Notes: a model not told the origin generated them from the letters alone. A DNA stretch of 64,000 nt from Methanobrevibacter millerae (GCF_001477655.1 NZ_CP011266.1:1224001-1288000), one strand, 5' to 3'; positions 17,754-26,530 are shown, numbered from the stretch's first letter. Made by a program: numbers and translations.

Positions 17754-18530
17754 ATGATACTGTTAAGTTTTGATATTGAGGAGTTCGATGTGCCTAGGGA
17801 GCACGGAGTCGACTATTCGCTTGAGGAAGGCATGAAAGTGTCTGTTGAAGGTACAAATATCATTCTGGATATCCTTAAAATGAATGATGTTAGGGCCACA
17901 TTATTCTGCACAGCGAATTTTGCCATGAACGCTCCTGAAACAATGGAGAGAATACTAAAAGAAGGCCATGAAGTTGCATCCCATGGAGTTGACCACTTCG
18001 AACCGAAGGAAACGGATTTTGCAAAATCAAAGGAAATTTTAGAAAAAATAACAAACACTAAAATTAAAGGCTACCGCCAGCCAAGAATGTTCCCGGTTAA
18101 AGACAGCGAAATCAAAAGGGTGGGATATGCATACAATTCATCTCTTAACCCCGCATTCATTCCCGGAAGATATATGAACTTGGATACTCCCAGAACATAT
18201 TTTGAAAAGGATGGTGTAGTTCAAATCCCTGCTTCAGTTACTCCAGGGGTAAGATTTCCTCTTTTCTGGCTGTCATTGCACAATCTCCCTGAAAAGGCTT
18301 ACCACTGGATGGTTCGTAGAACCTTAAAAAAAGACAAATATTTTACCACATATTTCCATCCGTGGGAATTCTATGAGTTAAATGATCACCCTGAATTTAA
18401 GATGCCATTTATCATAAAAAGAAACAGTGGTCAAAAGATGGTAGAAAGATTGGATTATTTAATCAAAATGCTTAAAGAACAAAATCATACATTTATTACA
18501 TACAGTGAGTTCGTTGATTCCATCAGATAA
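17754..18530 (+). CDS. Polysaccharide deacetylase (NodB-type)
   Basis: It removes acyl, usually acetyl, groups from N-acetylated sugars of a surface glycan or glycolipid intermediate. Metal and catalytic motifs are visible: LLSFDIEEFD (catalytic base Asp), SHGVDHF (two metal His), GYRQPR, and FTTYFHPWEF near the C-terminus. The frame is open from 17724, but the family begins at the first strand and AAGGG (17744-17748) sits five bases before ATG 17754, so I chose that. It lies just upstream of the GT39-like gene and the Gtr pair, which places it with glycan modification. Confidence 0.88.
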   Translation: MILLSFDIEEFDVPREHGVDYSLEEGMKVSVEGTNIILDILKMNDVRATLFCTANFAMNAPETMERILKEGHEVASHGVDHFEPKETDFAKSKEILEKITNTKIKGYRQPRMFPVKDSEIKRVGYAYNSSLNPAFIPGRYMNLDTPRTYFEKDGVVQIPASVTPGVRFPLFWLSLHNLPEKAYHWMVRRTLKKDKYFTTYFHPWEFYELNDHPEFKMPFIIKRNSGQKMVERLDYLIKMLKEQNHTFITYSEFVDSIR

Positions 18531-18736
18531 ATTCAATTAAAATATGTAGTGTTTTTTTGTTTAAACATTTGTGATTTTTTTTAAAAAAATAATAATTAAA
18601 CTTTATAAAATTTTCTTTTGTTTAATTATTATTATATTATTATAGAAATTAATTCAATTCATCCATGTTTTAATTTTAAAAAACATCAATTAAATTTTAG
18701 AAAATATTTAATATGTTCAATCACTAATCTATTATT

Positions 18737-20260
18737 ATGGGCTTTAATATAGAATTTAATAATAAAAATAAAGATATTGTTGGAAAGTTTTTTTTCACAT
18801 TAAGTTTTATAATACTTATTTACATGCTTGTAACCCCACTTGACCATCTCATACTTCATGTTGACGAATACTTTACACTGACACTTATTAATTTTGATGT
18901 AAGTGAAATGATACGCCTCACTGCAGCGGATGTCCATCCCCCATTATATTATCTGATACTTAAGTTTGCAATGACTGCTTTTGGCTATTTTGGAGTCTCT
19001 TCCCATAGCATTTATGCAGTAAGGGTGGTTTCAATAATTCCATATGCAATTATCATGGTTATTTCATATGTTAAAATCAGAAAAGATTACGGATGGCTGA
19101 CTGCAGGACTCTTTATGTTCTCACTTGGTGTCATGAGCCAGTTTTTCTTTTATTTCCTGATAGCAAGAATGTACAGCTGGGCAATTCTTTTTATGCTTAT
19201 AGCTTTTATCTATACAAAGGAAATTTATACTAAAGGAAATTTCAAGTACTGGGCGATTGTTACGATTGCATCTGTGTTATGTGCATATACACATTATTTT
19301 GCAGCTATTTCTGCAGTGTGCCTTTTTTTAATCTTAATATATTACGTGCTTACTAAAAACAGGAGCCAGATTAAGAATCTTTGTATTTCTATAGTGGCAG
19401 GGGTTCTTTTATATTCCTATTGGATTTCGACTCTCTTTGCTCAATTAAATGTTATTCACCATGGGTTTTGGGTTCCTAGAATTACAGTTAATTCACTTAT
19501 CGAGGACTTAGGATACTATGCATATTGCAATAACATCTTCTTTGCAGTTATTGCGATTCTGATCCTGATTGCTATCATATACATGTATAAAAAGCAACTG
19601 AAGGAAAAATACACTGTGGACAACTTTTATCTTCTAACAGGTCTTGGAGTTTATGTTGGAACAATATTAATTGCTCTGATAGTGTCTCTCACATACAAGC
19701 CGGTCCTGCTTGCAAGGTATTTGATTCCTGCAGCAGCAGTTCTATGGCTTTCAATTTCAATTCTAATAAATAAGATTGAAGACAAAAAGATAATGATGTA
19801 TTCATTTGCTCTTGTCTGTCTGCTTCTGATAGTGGGAACAGGATACATGATAAGCACCAACTTTACGATGTATGATGAGGGAATGGCTAAAGAAAACCTC
19901 TTCAATGAAATCACTCAGGATGAAAATGCCTCACTTATACTGGCCAGACCGAATGGAGTTATATATTTCCTGGACTTTTCCGACAGGGTAGACACATATT
20001 GTATCAAATATACCTATGTCTTTGATAAGACTATGGAAAAGCTGCATGAGAACTTTAACTTCACGGATACATCGGAAAAAGATATCCCCGGCCTTGTCAT
20101 AAACAATACTGACAGACATTTCTATCTGGTCAACATAATGACCTGGGGAGATTTGAATTTAACTACACAAATCAACAAGACCACACTGCTGTCTGACCAG
20201 GGAATTGAGATATCCAGACTTACAGTCAATGAATCTGAAATCAAAAAAACAATAAATTAA
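18737..20260 (+). CDS. GT39-like membrane glycosyltransferase
   Basis: This 507-residue protein has about 11-12 helices and a soluble C-terminal domain from ~395. The first extracytoplasmic loop holds the Asp-Glu of polyprenyl-phosphate-sugar-dependent enzymes (HVDEYFTLTLINFD near residue 48), followed by ADVHPPLYYLILKF. This is the layout of PMT/ArnT-type transferases. They move a sugar from a lipid carrier to a protein, lipid or polymer outside the membrane. The divergent GT2 and GtrA genes 80 bp downstream probably supply and flip that lipid-linked sugar. Confidence 0.85.
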   Translation: MGFNIEFNNKNKDIVGKFFFTLSFIILIYMLVTPLDHLILHVDEYFTLTLINFDVSEMIRLTAADVHPPLYYLILKFAMTAFGYFGVSSHSIYAVRVVSIIPYAIIMVISYVKIRKDYGWLTAGLFMFSLGVMSQFFFYFLIARMYSWAILFMLIAFIYTKEIYTKGNFKYWAIVTIASVLCAYTHYFAAISAVCLFLILIYYVLTKNRSQIKNLCISIVAGVLLYSYWISTLFAQLNVIHHGFWVPRITVNSLIEDLGYYAYCNNIFFAVIAILILIAIIYMYKKQLKEKYTVDNFYLLTGLGVYVGTILIALIVSLTYKPVLLARYLIPAAAVLWLSISILINKIEDKKIMMYSFALVCLLLIVGTGYMISTNFTMYDEGMAKENLFNEITQDENASLILARPNGVIYFLDFSDRVDTYCIKYTYVFDKTMEKLHENFNFTDTSEKDIPGLVINNTDRHFYLVNIMTWGDLNLTTQINKTTLLSDQGIEISRLTVNESEIKKTIN

Positions 20261-20266
20261 TCTATT

Positions 20267-20290
20267 GGGGATTTAATCCCTCTTTTTTTA
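20267..20290 (+). terminator. Hairpin terminator after the GT39-like gene
   Basis: GGGAT-TTA-ATCCC starts a few bases after the stop and is followed by a run of seven T. Confidence 0.7.
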
Positions 20291-20337
20291 AATTTTACAT
20301 AAATCAGAACAGCTATCCATCACATACAATACGATTT

Positions 20338-20733
20338 CTAATCCTTAAATACAATCAGTTTTGAGAATATGTAGTTTAAAATTATTACAATTACCTGAAC
20401 GACAATTTTTGATATTGAGCTGTCAAACACGAGAAGATCTATGAATGCATACATCAAAATCATATCCACAACACCGGAAAATATTCTGCCGCTGAAAAAG
20501 AGAGACATCTCCTTGAGGATATGCGGGCTTTTGCTTTCAAACACCCAAGTTCGATTGGTTATGTATGCAAAAAGTACTGATAAAAACCATGCTATAGCAT
20601 TTGAAACCAGATAATTGATGCCTAAAATATTTGCAAAGAAAAAATAGCTTATGAGGTTAACAAAAAACGTGAAAGCTCCAAAAACCACATACAATATTAG
20701 TTCCCTATCAATTTTTATCCAATCACTTATCAT
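20338..20733 (-). CDS. gtrA: GtrA-family membrane protein
   Basis: This 131-residue protein has four helices, the standard size for GtrA (LYVVFGAFTFFVNLISYFF, then NYIFSKLIVF at the C-terminus). GtrA proteins are proposed flippases for undecaprenyl- or dolichyl-phosphate sugars. Its start overlaps the 3' end of the GT2 gene by 11 bp, so the two are translationally coupled. Confidence 0.85.
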   Translation of the reverse strand: MISDWIKIDRELILYVVFGAFTFFVNLISYFFFANILGINYLVSNAIAWFLSVLFAYITNRTWVFESKSPHILKEMSLFFSGRIFSGVVDMILMYAFIDLLVFDSSISKIVVQVIVIILNYIFSKLIVFKD

Positions 20734-21649
20734 TAATATTTGTCTCCTTAACTATGAAAATCGGACGATTCTTTGTTTCATTGTATGTGTTTTTCAGGTA
20801 CTTGCCTAATATTCCGATTGAAATCAATTGTATACCTCCCAAAAGCAATATTGTACACATTGTTGTTGCAAAACCCTGAACAGGGTCTGAATATAGGAGA
20901 TATTTTATTATAATAATCAGCAGGTAAATGAATGCAAGCACTGAAATTATGAATCCCAGGTATATTGATATTGTAAGAGGAAGTGTAGTAAATGAAGTAA
21001 TGGCCTCAATGGAATACATAAACAGTTTCCAAACTGACCATGTTGTCTCTCCAGCAACCCTTTCAATGTTTTCATATTCTATCCACTTTGTTTCAAAGCC
21101 GATCCATTGAAAAATTCCTTTTGAAAACCTGTTGTATTCGCTCAACTGCAGTACTGCATCGGTGACCTGGCGTGTCATAACACGATAATCGGTTGCTCCA
21201 GGTATCAGTTTCATGCTGGAAATGGAATTAAATAGCCTATAAAAGAAACGGGACCCTAATGTTTTGAAAAAAGGTTCTCCCTTTTTTGAAACCCTTTTTG
21301 CTGCTGCAACATCATAACCTTCAGAAATTGCATCAATCATTTCAGGAATGAGGTATGGCGGGTGCTGAAGGTCGGCATCAATTAGACATATCAGATTGCC
21401 TGTGGCATTAACAAGACCTGCATAGATTGCAGATTCCTTTCCAAAATTTCTTGAAAATGAAATATACTTGACATTTGGATTTGAATTTGCTAAATTTCTT
21501 ATTTTTTCTAAAGTACTATCTTCGGAACCGTCGTTTATAAATATGACTTCATAATTATAGTCTGCTAACGTCTTTTGAATTTCATCTAAAAAAAATTCGA
21601 GAGATTCCTCTTCATTATAACACGGTACAACTACACTCAATAAATTCAT
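20723..21649 (-). CDS. gtrB: GT2 glycosyltransferase, polyprenyl-phosphate sugar synthase (GtrB/DPM-like)
   Basis: It has 308 residues from ATG 21649; the upstream ATG at 21667 lies inside a TATA-like stretch. The GT-A fold motifs VVPCYNEEESL, FINDGSEDST, FSRNFGKESAIYAG and LIDADLQHPP (DxD-type) are followed by QWIGFETKWIEYE. Two C-terminal helices place it in the GtrB/DpmIII group. It transfers a hexose from UDP- or GDP-sugar to polyprenyl phosphate on the cytoplasmic side, after which GtrA may flip it and the GT39-like enzyme use it. Confidence 0.9.
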   Translation of the reverse strand: MNLLSVVVPCYNEEESLEFFLDEIQKTLADYNYEVIFINDGSEDSTLEKIRNLANSNPNVKYISFSRNFGKESAIYAGLVNATGNLICLIDADLQHPPYLIPEMIDAISEGYDVAAAKRVSKKGEPFFKTLGSRFFYRLFNSISSMKLIPGATDYRVMTRQVTDAVLQLSEYNRFSKGIFQWIGFETKWIEYENIERVAGETTWSVWKLFMYSIEAITSFTTLPLTISIYLGFIISVLAFIYLLIIIIKYLLYSDPVQGFATTMCTILLLGGIQLISIGILGKYLKNTYNETKNRPIFIVKETNINDK

Positions 21650-21751
21650 GTTAAAAATATATATCATTGTTGGTATATATAATTTTTAATTAATAATTAT
21701 TTTTAACTATTTTTATTAATTTTTCATTCATGTATGCATGATTAATTCCAT

Positions 21752-22006
21752 TTTAAAAGATGGCTCCTTACTTTTTTTAAATATGACCTATCAGATGAAC
21801 AGACTATTAAGCAGCTTAATTTTATTAAATTACTTGAAAAATTAAAAAAATAGAAAAACGGAAAAAATGTTATGAAAACTGCAGATGGATATACAAAATC
21901 TTTCTGGAAATTCAAATAATAGTTAGAAACAAATACTGACTTAATTAAATCTCCAGAAGAAGACACGTTACTGACAACTGATTATTATTTTACATATCTT
22001 TCTTAG
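21752..22006 (+). pseudogene. Broken unidentified gene fragment
   Basis: One frame gives FKRWLLTFFKYDLSDEQTIK then stops. It is followed in another frame by MKTADGYTKSFWKFK, then two stops and LIKSPEEDTLLTTDYYF up to TAG 22004-22006. Protein-like composition over ~250 bp with stops and a frame change suggests a dead gene. I cannot name it. Confidence 0.4.
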
Positions 22007-22999
22007 TTATTTATCTAAAAATGCATTAATCCTTGTATTAACATTTTCACGAATATTGTCCCAATATGCGGCATAATCATGCTCATGAAGACTTGCTGGT
22101 CCGAATATATTCTCTGTTTCAGGTGTGAAAGATTTTATATATCCTTCAGCTAAAGTAGTACAGACCACTACACCCCTTTCAAGGTCAATCTGTGCATCTG
22201 CAAGACCAGGCTTGTGAACTTTAAATTCGGATACTTCATCGCTTCCCGGCTCCATAATAGGAATACGGTCACCTATGTTTTCAGATGGAGGTGCATAAGT
22301 GTTATCTCTTTTCCAGTTCAAAGGATTGATTGAAATGGCATTTTCAAGAACGACACCATTTTTTTCGTTTTTATTTTCAGGCCCTTCTGTATTCCATGAT
22401 ACTATCACGCCAGTGTCGTCCGGGCCTTCGGCAAACTTCAAAGCGGAATTTGCTTTTAAATCATCTGGTGTGATAGAAAATCCAATCGCATAAGCTGCTA
22501 CCATACGATTTAGATATTCGCTATGCTCTTTGAAATAGTCACGCAGCACAATCTTAATCATTAAAGATCCCTGAGAGTGTCCTGCAAGAATAAATGGACG
22601 TCCATTATTATAATACTCAAAAAAGTAGTCTAATGCAGCATAAAGGTCTGTCCTCTGTTCACGAGACTGAAACTCAATGATTTCATCATATGTCATTCCT
22701 GAAAATGCAGAAAGATTGCTTTGACGATAAAAAGGCTCATAAAGATTTGTCATTTCCTCAAAAAGTACAGGTATATCAAGATAAAAATCATTCACATTTG
22801 CACGAAGCATAGGGTCTTCGACAGGAACAATTTTTGGAGCATCAGGTTCAGGGTTGTTATACACAGTCGGATAAATAAAAAATGTATCTACATCTTGGTC
22901 TGTGTTTTCAGGCAGAATTGCCCAGTTGTTTTCATCAGAATAATCAGTAGGAACTCCTACTAAATTCGTAACTTTATAATTCTGTTTTTCATTTTGCAT
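22007..22999 (-). CDS. DUF3089 alpha/beta-hydrolase-like protein
   Basis: It has 330 residues starting at ATG 22999, with GGAGGT ten bases upstream. The longer frame's TTG overlaps that site, so it is not the start. DUF3089 features are present: NWAILPENTDQDVDTFFIYP, then RTDLYAALDYFF and the nucleophile elbow LAGHSQGS. The protein has no signal peptide. It probably acts as a hydrolase on an ester or similar bond; the substrate is unknown. It is a stand-alone gene. The family is mainly bacterial, so it may have been acquired. Confidence 0.82.
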   Translation of the reverse strand: MQNEKQNYKVTNLVGVPTDYSDENNWAILPENTDQDVDTFFIYPTVYNNPEPDAPKIVPVEDPMLRANVNDFYLDIPVLFEEMTNLYEPFYRQSNLSAFSGMTYDEIIEFQSREQRTDLYAALDYFFEYYNNGRPFILAGHSQGSLMIKIVLRDYFKEHSEYLNRMVAAYAIGFSITPDDLKANSALKFAEGPDDTGVIVSWNTEGPENKNEKNGVVLENAISINPLNWKRDNTYAPPSENIGDRIPIMEPGSDEVSEFKVHKPGLADAQIDLERGVVVCTTLAEGYIKSFTPETENIFGPASLHEHDYAAYWDNIRENVNTRINAFLDK

Positions 23000-23123
23000 T
23001 TTTTTAAATACCTCCAATTATGTATTAATTATATTGCTTATATAATAATTAATTAATGTTTTTAATGAATGATTGGAGAATATTTCAATTAATAACATTT
23101 GCTTTAACAAAATAAAAGAGAAA

Positions 23124-23153
23124 GTATGTGCTTACATTCGAAAAACTTTATAT
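23124..23153 (+). promoter_or_regulatory. Second copy of the palindromic promoter
   Basis: GTATGTGCTTAC plus ATTCGAAAA and ACTTTATAT repeat the 11273-11302 promoter with two changes, both in the palindrome. It now drives the truncated MNT/HEPN remnant. Confidence 0.6.
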
Positions 23154-23232
23154 GTTCCATTATTATATATAATATTAACTGAATGGCATTCAAAATGCAT
23201 TTCGGGTTATTAATATTCAATGGTGATTCAAA

Positions 23233-23373
23233 ATGGATGGAAAAAAATATTATTTATATAATAGTCTGGAAGATGTTTTAGAATGTAATGTTGATGTTGT
23301 AACAACAGGTTCTAATAATAAAGATTTTTTAGAGAATATTAGTAAAGATGTGGTGTTAATTTATGAAAAATAG
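23233..23373 (+). pseudogene. 3' end of an MNT-type nucleotidyltransferase antitoxin
   Basis: This is a 46-residue frame with YLYNSLEDVLECNVDVVTT and ENISKDVVLIYEK, the usual C-terminal end of MntA-like antitoxins. The catalytic GSxxxGxxxxxSD part is missing. It overlaps the start of the next gene by 11 bp, as in intact mntA-hepT pairs. Confidence 0.6.
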
Positions 23374-23706
23374 AGATTCACATTATGTTCAAAGAATCAT
23401 AGAATATTGTTTGAAAATAGAGGATATTTTAAATAGTATTGATTATGATTATGATGTTTTTATTACATGTGAGTTTATCAGTTAGCATCTAGTATGTGCA
23501 TTGTTCAAATTGGTGAGAATGTTGCAGGTTGTCTGATGAGTTTAAAGAGAGGTATGATAATATTCCTTGGAGGGATATTAAGGGTATGAGAAATATTACT
23601 ACTCATTAAGTATGATAATATGGATGTTGTTATTTTATGGAATGTTTTGGTTGATCGTATTCCTGAGTTGAAAAATAGTTTAATTGAGATTAAACAAAAG
23701 ATGTAA
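23363..23706 (+). pseudogene. HEPN-domain (HepT/DUF86) toxin, frameshifted
   Basis: Joined across three frame changes it reads MKNRDSHYVQRIIEYCLKIE, ASSMCIVQIGENV, RLSDEFKERYDNIPWRDIKG, MRNITTHKY and VLVDRIPELKNSLIEIKQKM. It keeps the HEPN R-x4-H RNase motif (RNITTH). Intact HepT toxins cleave RNA and are neutralised by MntA. Both partners here are dead. Confidence 0.75.
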
Positions 23707-23786
23707 TAATAAGTATTTTTATGTGGAAGAAAATAATGCCAATAGCATAAAAATATGGTGTAAAAAGAAAAAAACAGGGTTTTACA

Positions 23787-23823
23787 GTTCTGAATATTTT
23801 ACTAAAAAACATTCGTTTTAAAC
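23787..23823 (-). repeat. Array repeat 1 (leader-distal, degenerate)
   Basis: Five changes occur in the first 15 positions; the last 22 match the consensus exactly. Decay at the far end is typical of CRISPR arrays. Confidence 0.85.
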
Positions 23824-23933
23824 ATTATTATGGGCCTGTGTTCTGGTTTTTTGTTAGCTATTATGGATAATACTATTACTATTATTAATAATAGTGTGCT
23901 AATAGCTATACTTGTTAAGTTGCTTACGAACAT
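23802..23933 (-). CDS. Cassette G: 43-residue membrane peptide ending inside repeat 1
   Basis: From ATG 23933 the frame encodes an N-terminal stretch, one strong helix (LLLIIVIVLSIIA) and a short polar tail. Its last seven residues (MFKTNVF) and stop TAG come from the repeat itself. It could be an immunity protein for a membrane toxin or a small membrane toxin. No ribosome binding site is evident. Confidence 0.4.
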   Translation of the reverse strand: MFVSNLTSIAISTLLLIIVIVLSIIANKKPEHRPIIMFKTNVF

Positions 23934-23990
23934 AATATTTTAAATAATATGGATTAAAGATATATTATATGTAAAAAAAATATAAAATTT

Positions 23991-24020
23991 AAGATGAAGT
24001 GATATTATCACCCATCTTTT
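23991..24020 (-). terminator. Terminator inside cassette G
   Basis: On the minus strand AAGATG-GGTGAT-AAT-ATCAC-TT-CATCTT folds into a hairpin, followed by a tract ending in eight T. It would stop transcription coming from the leader side. Confidence 0.6.
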
Positions 24021-24070
24021 TTATATTTTAAAATTTCTATGATTACAGTTATTATAGCTGTAATCATCAT
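24008..24070 (-). CDS. Cassette G: possible 20-residue hydrophobic peptide
   Basis: From ATG 24070, ten bases past repeat 2, the frame reads MMITAIITVIIEILKYKKDG and stops within the terminator stem. This resembles tiny hydrophobic toxins (helix plus basic tail), but chance is possible at this size. Confidence 0.3.
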   Translation of the reverse strand: MMITAIITVIIEILKYKKDG

Positions 24071-24079
24071 TACTACTTC

Positions 24080-24116
24080 GTTTAGAATATTTCTCTAAAA
24101 AACATTCGTTTTAAAC
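24080..24116 (-). repeat. Array repeat 2
   Basis: 37 bp, G variant at position 6 (GTTTAGAAT). It supplies the TAA stop of the upstream cassette F gene. Confidence 0.9.
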
Positions 24117-24323
24117 TAAAACAATACTTGTTAATGAATCATGAACTACTTTTCCATAATCTCCTCCATTTACATCACTTTTAAGAGCAATTCCAACTAA
24201 ATTGCTAATCCAATTGTATACCCCTAGGAACAAAAATAATGGGAATAAAATACTTCCTATTAAAATTAATTCTATAACTGTCATCACAGCTACTGAAGAA
24301 GCAAATAAAGCAAATTCACCCAT
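24111..24323 (-). CDS. Cassette F: 70-residue membrane protein
   Basis: The protein has two hydrophobic helices (ASSVAVMTVIELILIG, LFPLFLFLGVYNWI) and a soluble tail, ending GTT-TAA inside repeat 2. The frame remains open upstream of ATG 24323 for about 17 codons, and a GGAGG lies there (near 24360), so the true start may be further up at a non-ATG codon. It follows the 271-residue membrane protein in the same cassette and may be its partner. Function is unknown. Confidence 0.5.
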   Translation of the reverse strand: MGEFALFASSVAVMTVIELILIGSILFPLFLFLGVYNWISNLVGIALKSDVNGGDYGKVVHDSLTSIVLV

Positions 24324-24375
24324 AAAATCTATATTATGCCATTCATCATCAAATATGATATTATTATCCTCCGTT

Positions 24376-25191
24376 TTATTTTTTCTTATTAAAATACCAT
24401 TTACTCACAATTACTGCTAAAACAACAAAAAATACCAATCTTAAGATTGAATAAACATCAAAGTTAAAAACAATATTTATTTGAAATATATTAATCAATA
24501 ATAAAAATATCAACAATAAACTTCCAATAAATACAATTGCTCCTTTTTTTGTTTGAATATCAAGTGGAAAATAGATATTAATTTTATCTGGAAATAATGA
24601 GATAAATTGAAAAATAAAAGTCATCAAAACTAATAATACTTTAGTACAATAATGTAAATCTACACGATAAAATATTAAAAATACAATTAAAGCCAATATA
24701 CTATCAAAAGATAAATATAAACCTGGATGATATCCAAAAACTATTTCATCATTTTTTTTACAACTTATGTCATTAAATGTATTGAATCTAAAAAATATTA
24801 AAATAAAAGGTATTGTAAACATTAAACCAAAACACATTCCTAGCAGTAGCTTATTAAGATAATAACCAAAAAAACTAAAAAAACTAAATATAAATGGCGC
24901 AAAAATAATAAAAACCCTTGCACCATCCTCATATGGCGAACCCGAATGAAACATTGAAAAATCTCTTAAATTTAATTTTCTTACAACAAATGGCACAGCA
25001 CCAACTGCTCCAGTTCCTAACAATAAAACAATTGTAAAAATAATAATGAACATACTAAGATGAAAAATAGAAAATATATACAAAGGAGTTAGTGGTAGAA
25101 ATGTATATAAAATAAAATACTCCCAACACTCCCTTTTGGAAAAATTTTTAAAATCATCATAAGTAAAAAATTTAAAATATTTTAAAATCAT
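24376..25191 (-). CDS. Cassette F: 271-residue polytopic membrane protein
   Basis: About seven or eight helices are present, with no family signature I recognise. ATG 25191 lies only 12 bases after repeat 3 and is preceded by GAGGT, so the cassette begins almost exactly at this gene's ribosome binding site. In toxin cassettes a polytopic protein in this position is usually the immunity protein for a membrane-active toxin. That is inference from context. It is followed by the 70-residue membrane frame and then repeat 2. Confidence 0.65.
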   Translation of the reverse strand: MILKYFKFFTYDDFKNFSKRECWEYFILYTFLPLTPLYIFSIFHLSMFIIIFTIVLLLGTGAVGAVPFVVRKLNLRDFSMFHSGSPYEDGARVFIIFAPFIFSFFSFFGYYLNKLLLGMCFGLMFTIPFILIFFRFNTFNDISCKKNDEIVFGYHPGLYLSFDSILALIVFLIFYRVDLHYCTKVLLVLMTFIFQFISLFPDKINIYFPLDIQTKKGAIVFIGSLLLIFLLLINIFQINIVFNFDVYSILRLVFFVVLAVIVSKWYFNKKK

Positions 25192-25203
25192 GAATTAACC
25201 TCA

Positions 25204-25241
25204 GTTTATAATATTTCTCTAAAAAAACATTCGTTTTAAAC
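25204..25241 (-). repeat. Array repeat 3
   Basis: 38 bp, T variant with seven A in the central run. It provides the last six residues and the TAG of the cassette E protein. Confidence 0.9.
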
Positions 25242-25623
25242 TATTCAACAATCTAGAAAAAGGATTAATGCTTTTTTTAGAATCAATATCATTTACACCA
25301 TATTCATATTCCTCATTAATGTTATATAATGATTTGAATTGAGGATATTTATTAAGAAACAATTCAATTTCCCAATCTAAAGTTTCTTCAATATAATTGT
25401 GATTTCTTTGATATTCATCTCTAATAGCCACATGAGCATATTGTTTATTACTTAATGCAGATTTATCTTTAGCATTTTGAATCTGATCATAATAAAGAGT
25501 AGGATGATTAATATTCACTTCAAAGGGAATCCAATCATCTAAATTAATTAAATCATCTATAAATTCAGAGATTTTATCTTTATTAAGTTCATATTTTCTG
25601 CATTCCATTATTGAACAACTCAT
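25219..25623 (-). CDS. Cassette E: immunity-like protein, paralogue of the cassette B protein
   Basis: This is a 134-residue acidic soluble protein. Its core is shared with the cassette B gene at roughly 70% identity by eye: CRKYELNKDKI, then LDDWIPF, HPTLYYDQI, KDKSALS, then AIRDEYQRNH and YIEET. It starts ATG 25623 overlapping the TGA of the preceding toxin tail (ATGA overlap), the classic coupling of toxin and immunity genes. Its C-terminal LKRMFF and stop are encoded by repeat 3. I infer that it neutralises an ADP-ribosyltransferase-like toxin. No known immunity family is asserted. Confidence 0.65.
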   Translation of the reverse strand: MSCSIMECRKYELNKDKISEFIDDLINLDDWIPFEVNINHPTLYYDQIQNAKDKSALSNKQYAHVAIRDEYQRNHNYIEETLDWEIELFLNKYPQFKSLYNINEEYEYGVNDIDSKKSINPFSRLLNSLKRMFF

Positions 25624-25810
25624 TTTATTTGAATAATAGCTGTTTTAGTTTGATAATTCATATATAATGTTTCATATTCAATATCATAAACTAAAATTTC
25701 TTCCATTAAATGTTTATTTCCATCAAAATTACGTAATGTTTCTTCAATAAAAGCTCCTTTAGTACCTTTTGGAGCTAATATAATTGTATGATATTCACCA
25801 TGCTGTTTAC
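25620..25810 (-). pseudogene. Cassette E: start-less C-terminal tail of an ADP-ribosyltransferase-like toxin
   Basis: The frame enters from repeat 4 without a start codon and reads KQHGEYHTIILAPKGTKGAF, then IEETLRNFDGNKHLMEEIL and DIEYETLY, to TGA 25620-25622. The pattern (I-x-A/I-PKGTKGAF/Y near the end, then EEI/V-L) matches the last third of VIP2/phage-Mu-F-type ADP-ribosyltransferase toxins. The NAD-binding Arg and STS parts are missing. It cannot be translated alone and may be a stored toxin tip. The ART call is moderate. Confidence 0.55.
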
Positions 25811-25848
25811 GTTTAGAATATTTCTCTAAAAAAACATTCGTTTTAAAC
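25811..25848 (-). repeat. Array repeat 4
   Basis: 38 bp, G variant with seven A. It is open in the frame of the cassette E toxin tail. Confidence 0.9.
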
Positions 25849-25882
25849 TTAAATATTGTGTTTTTTAATCAATTTTAAGTAT

Positions 25883-26142
25883 TCAACATAACATCTGTAA
25901 AGTAGAAACTGGTCGGGATAATAATAAAGGATCATCAAATATTTTATCCCAATTTAATTCTTTTCTATCATAATATCCGCATGCTGAGCGATATAAATTT
26001 TTTATGAAATCAGGATCTTCTTCAAGAAGGACATCTAAACATATTAAAGTACTTTTTTTTCTTCTTCAGAGTATCCATCTATTAATAATTCCCTAACTCT
26101 TTTATCAAATTCTTCAAAAGTCATTGGATATTTTTCACTCAT
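25883..26142 (-). pseudogene. Cassette D: immunity-like protein with one frameshift
   Basis: ATG 26142, with AAGGAG upstream, begins MSEKYPMTFEEFDKRVRELL. A one-base change in an A-run (~26050) stops the frame. The next frame continues STLICLDVLLEEDPDFIKN, LYRSACGYYDRKELNW and DDPLLLSRPVSTLQMLC to TGA. The restored protein (~85 residues) is acidic, like many immunity proteins. Confidence 0.5.
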
Positions 26143-26252
26143 TATTTCATCTCCTTATCCCTCACATTTTCTGCAGTTGGATAATCAGAACTAACTTTGA
26201 CTGCATTATAAAAGTCTAATTCAGATATATATTTACTTTCTTCACCAACATA
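26142..26252 (-). pseudogene. Cassette D: start-less C-terminal tail of an unknown protein
   Basis: Directly after repeat 5 an open frame reads YVGEESKYISELDFYNAVKV then ENVRDKEMK and stops at TAA 26142-26144, overlapping the immunity start. It is too short to classify. It has the same layout as cassettes B and E: toxin 3' end, then immunity gene. Confidence 0.45.
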
Positions 26253-26289
26253 GTTTAGAATATTTCTCTAAAAAACATTCGTTTTAAAC
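26253..26289 (-). repeat. Array repeat 5
   Basis: 37 bp, G variant. Confidence 0.9.
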
Positions 26290-26318
26290 GTTTTATAATG
26301 GAATAATAAATAATATTA

Positions 26319-26513
26319 TTATTCAACACCTGCACGGTTGAATAATTGTGCAATATAATCATCCAAAGTTTTTTCTTTAACTTCTTTAGGGATATCTGGA
26401 TCATCAAGAATTTTACAAGCTTCAGGCCATTCTGAATCTCCAAAGCTCATATTATTTACTTTTTCTTGATTATACCAATTCATTCTTCTTTTTTGTTGTA
26501 ATAAATCAGTCAT
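26319..26513 (-). CDS. Cassette C: 64-residue acidic immunity-like protein
   Basis: ATG 26513 overlaps (ATGA) the stop of a five-codon tail (DMVVKL) that enters from repeat 6, so this cassette kept only the last codons of the upstream gene plus this complete frame. The sequence is soluble and charged (MTDLLQQKRRMNWYNQEKV ... RAGVE) and resembles no family I know. It is the smallest cassette in the array at 241 bp. Confidence 0.55.
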   Translation of the reverse strand: MTDLLQQKRRMNWYNQEKVNNMSFGDSEWPEACKILDDPDIPKEVKEKTLDDYIAQLFNRAGVE

Positions 26514-26530
26514 AATTTCACAACCATATC

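Noticed and set aside
25811-25848. Repeat as a coding linker joining a constant toxin body to variable tips
   Set aside because: Repeat 4 is open into the cassette E tail, but cassettes B and D enter in other frames with stops inside the repeat, so a constant coding role does not hold.
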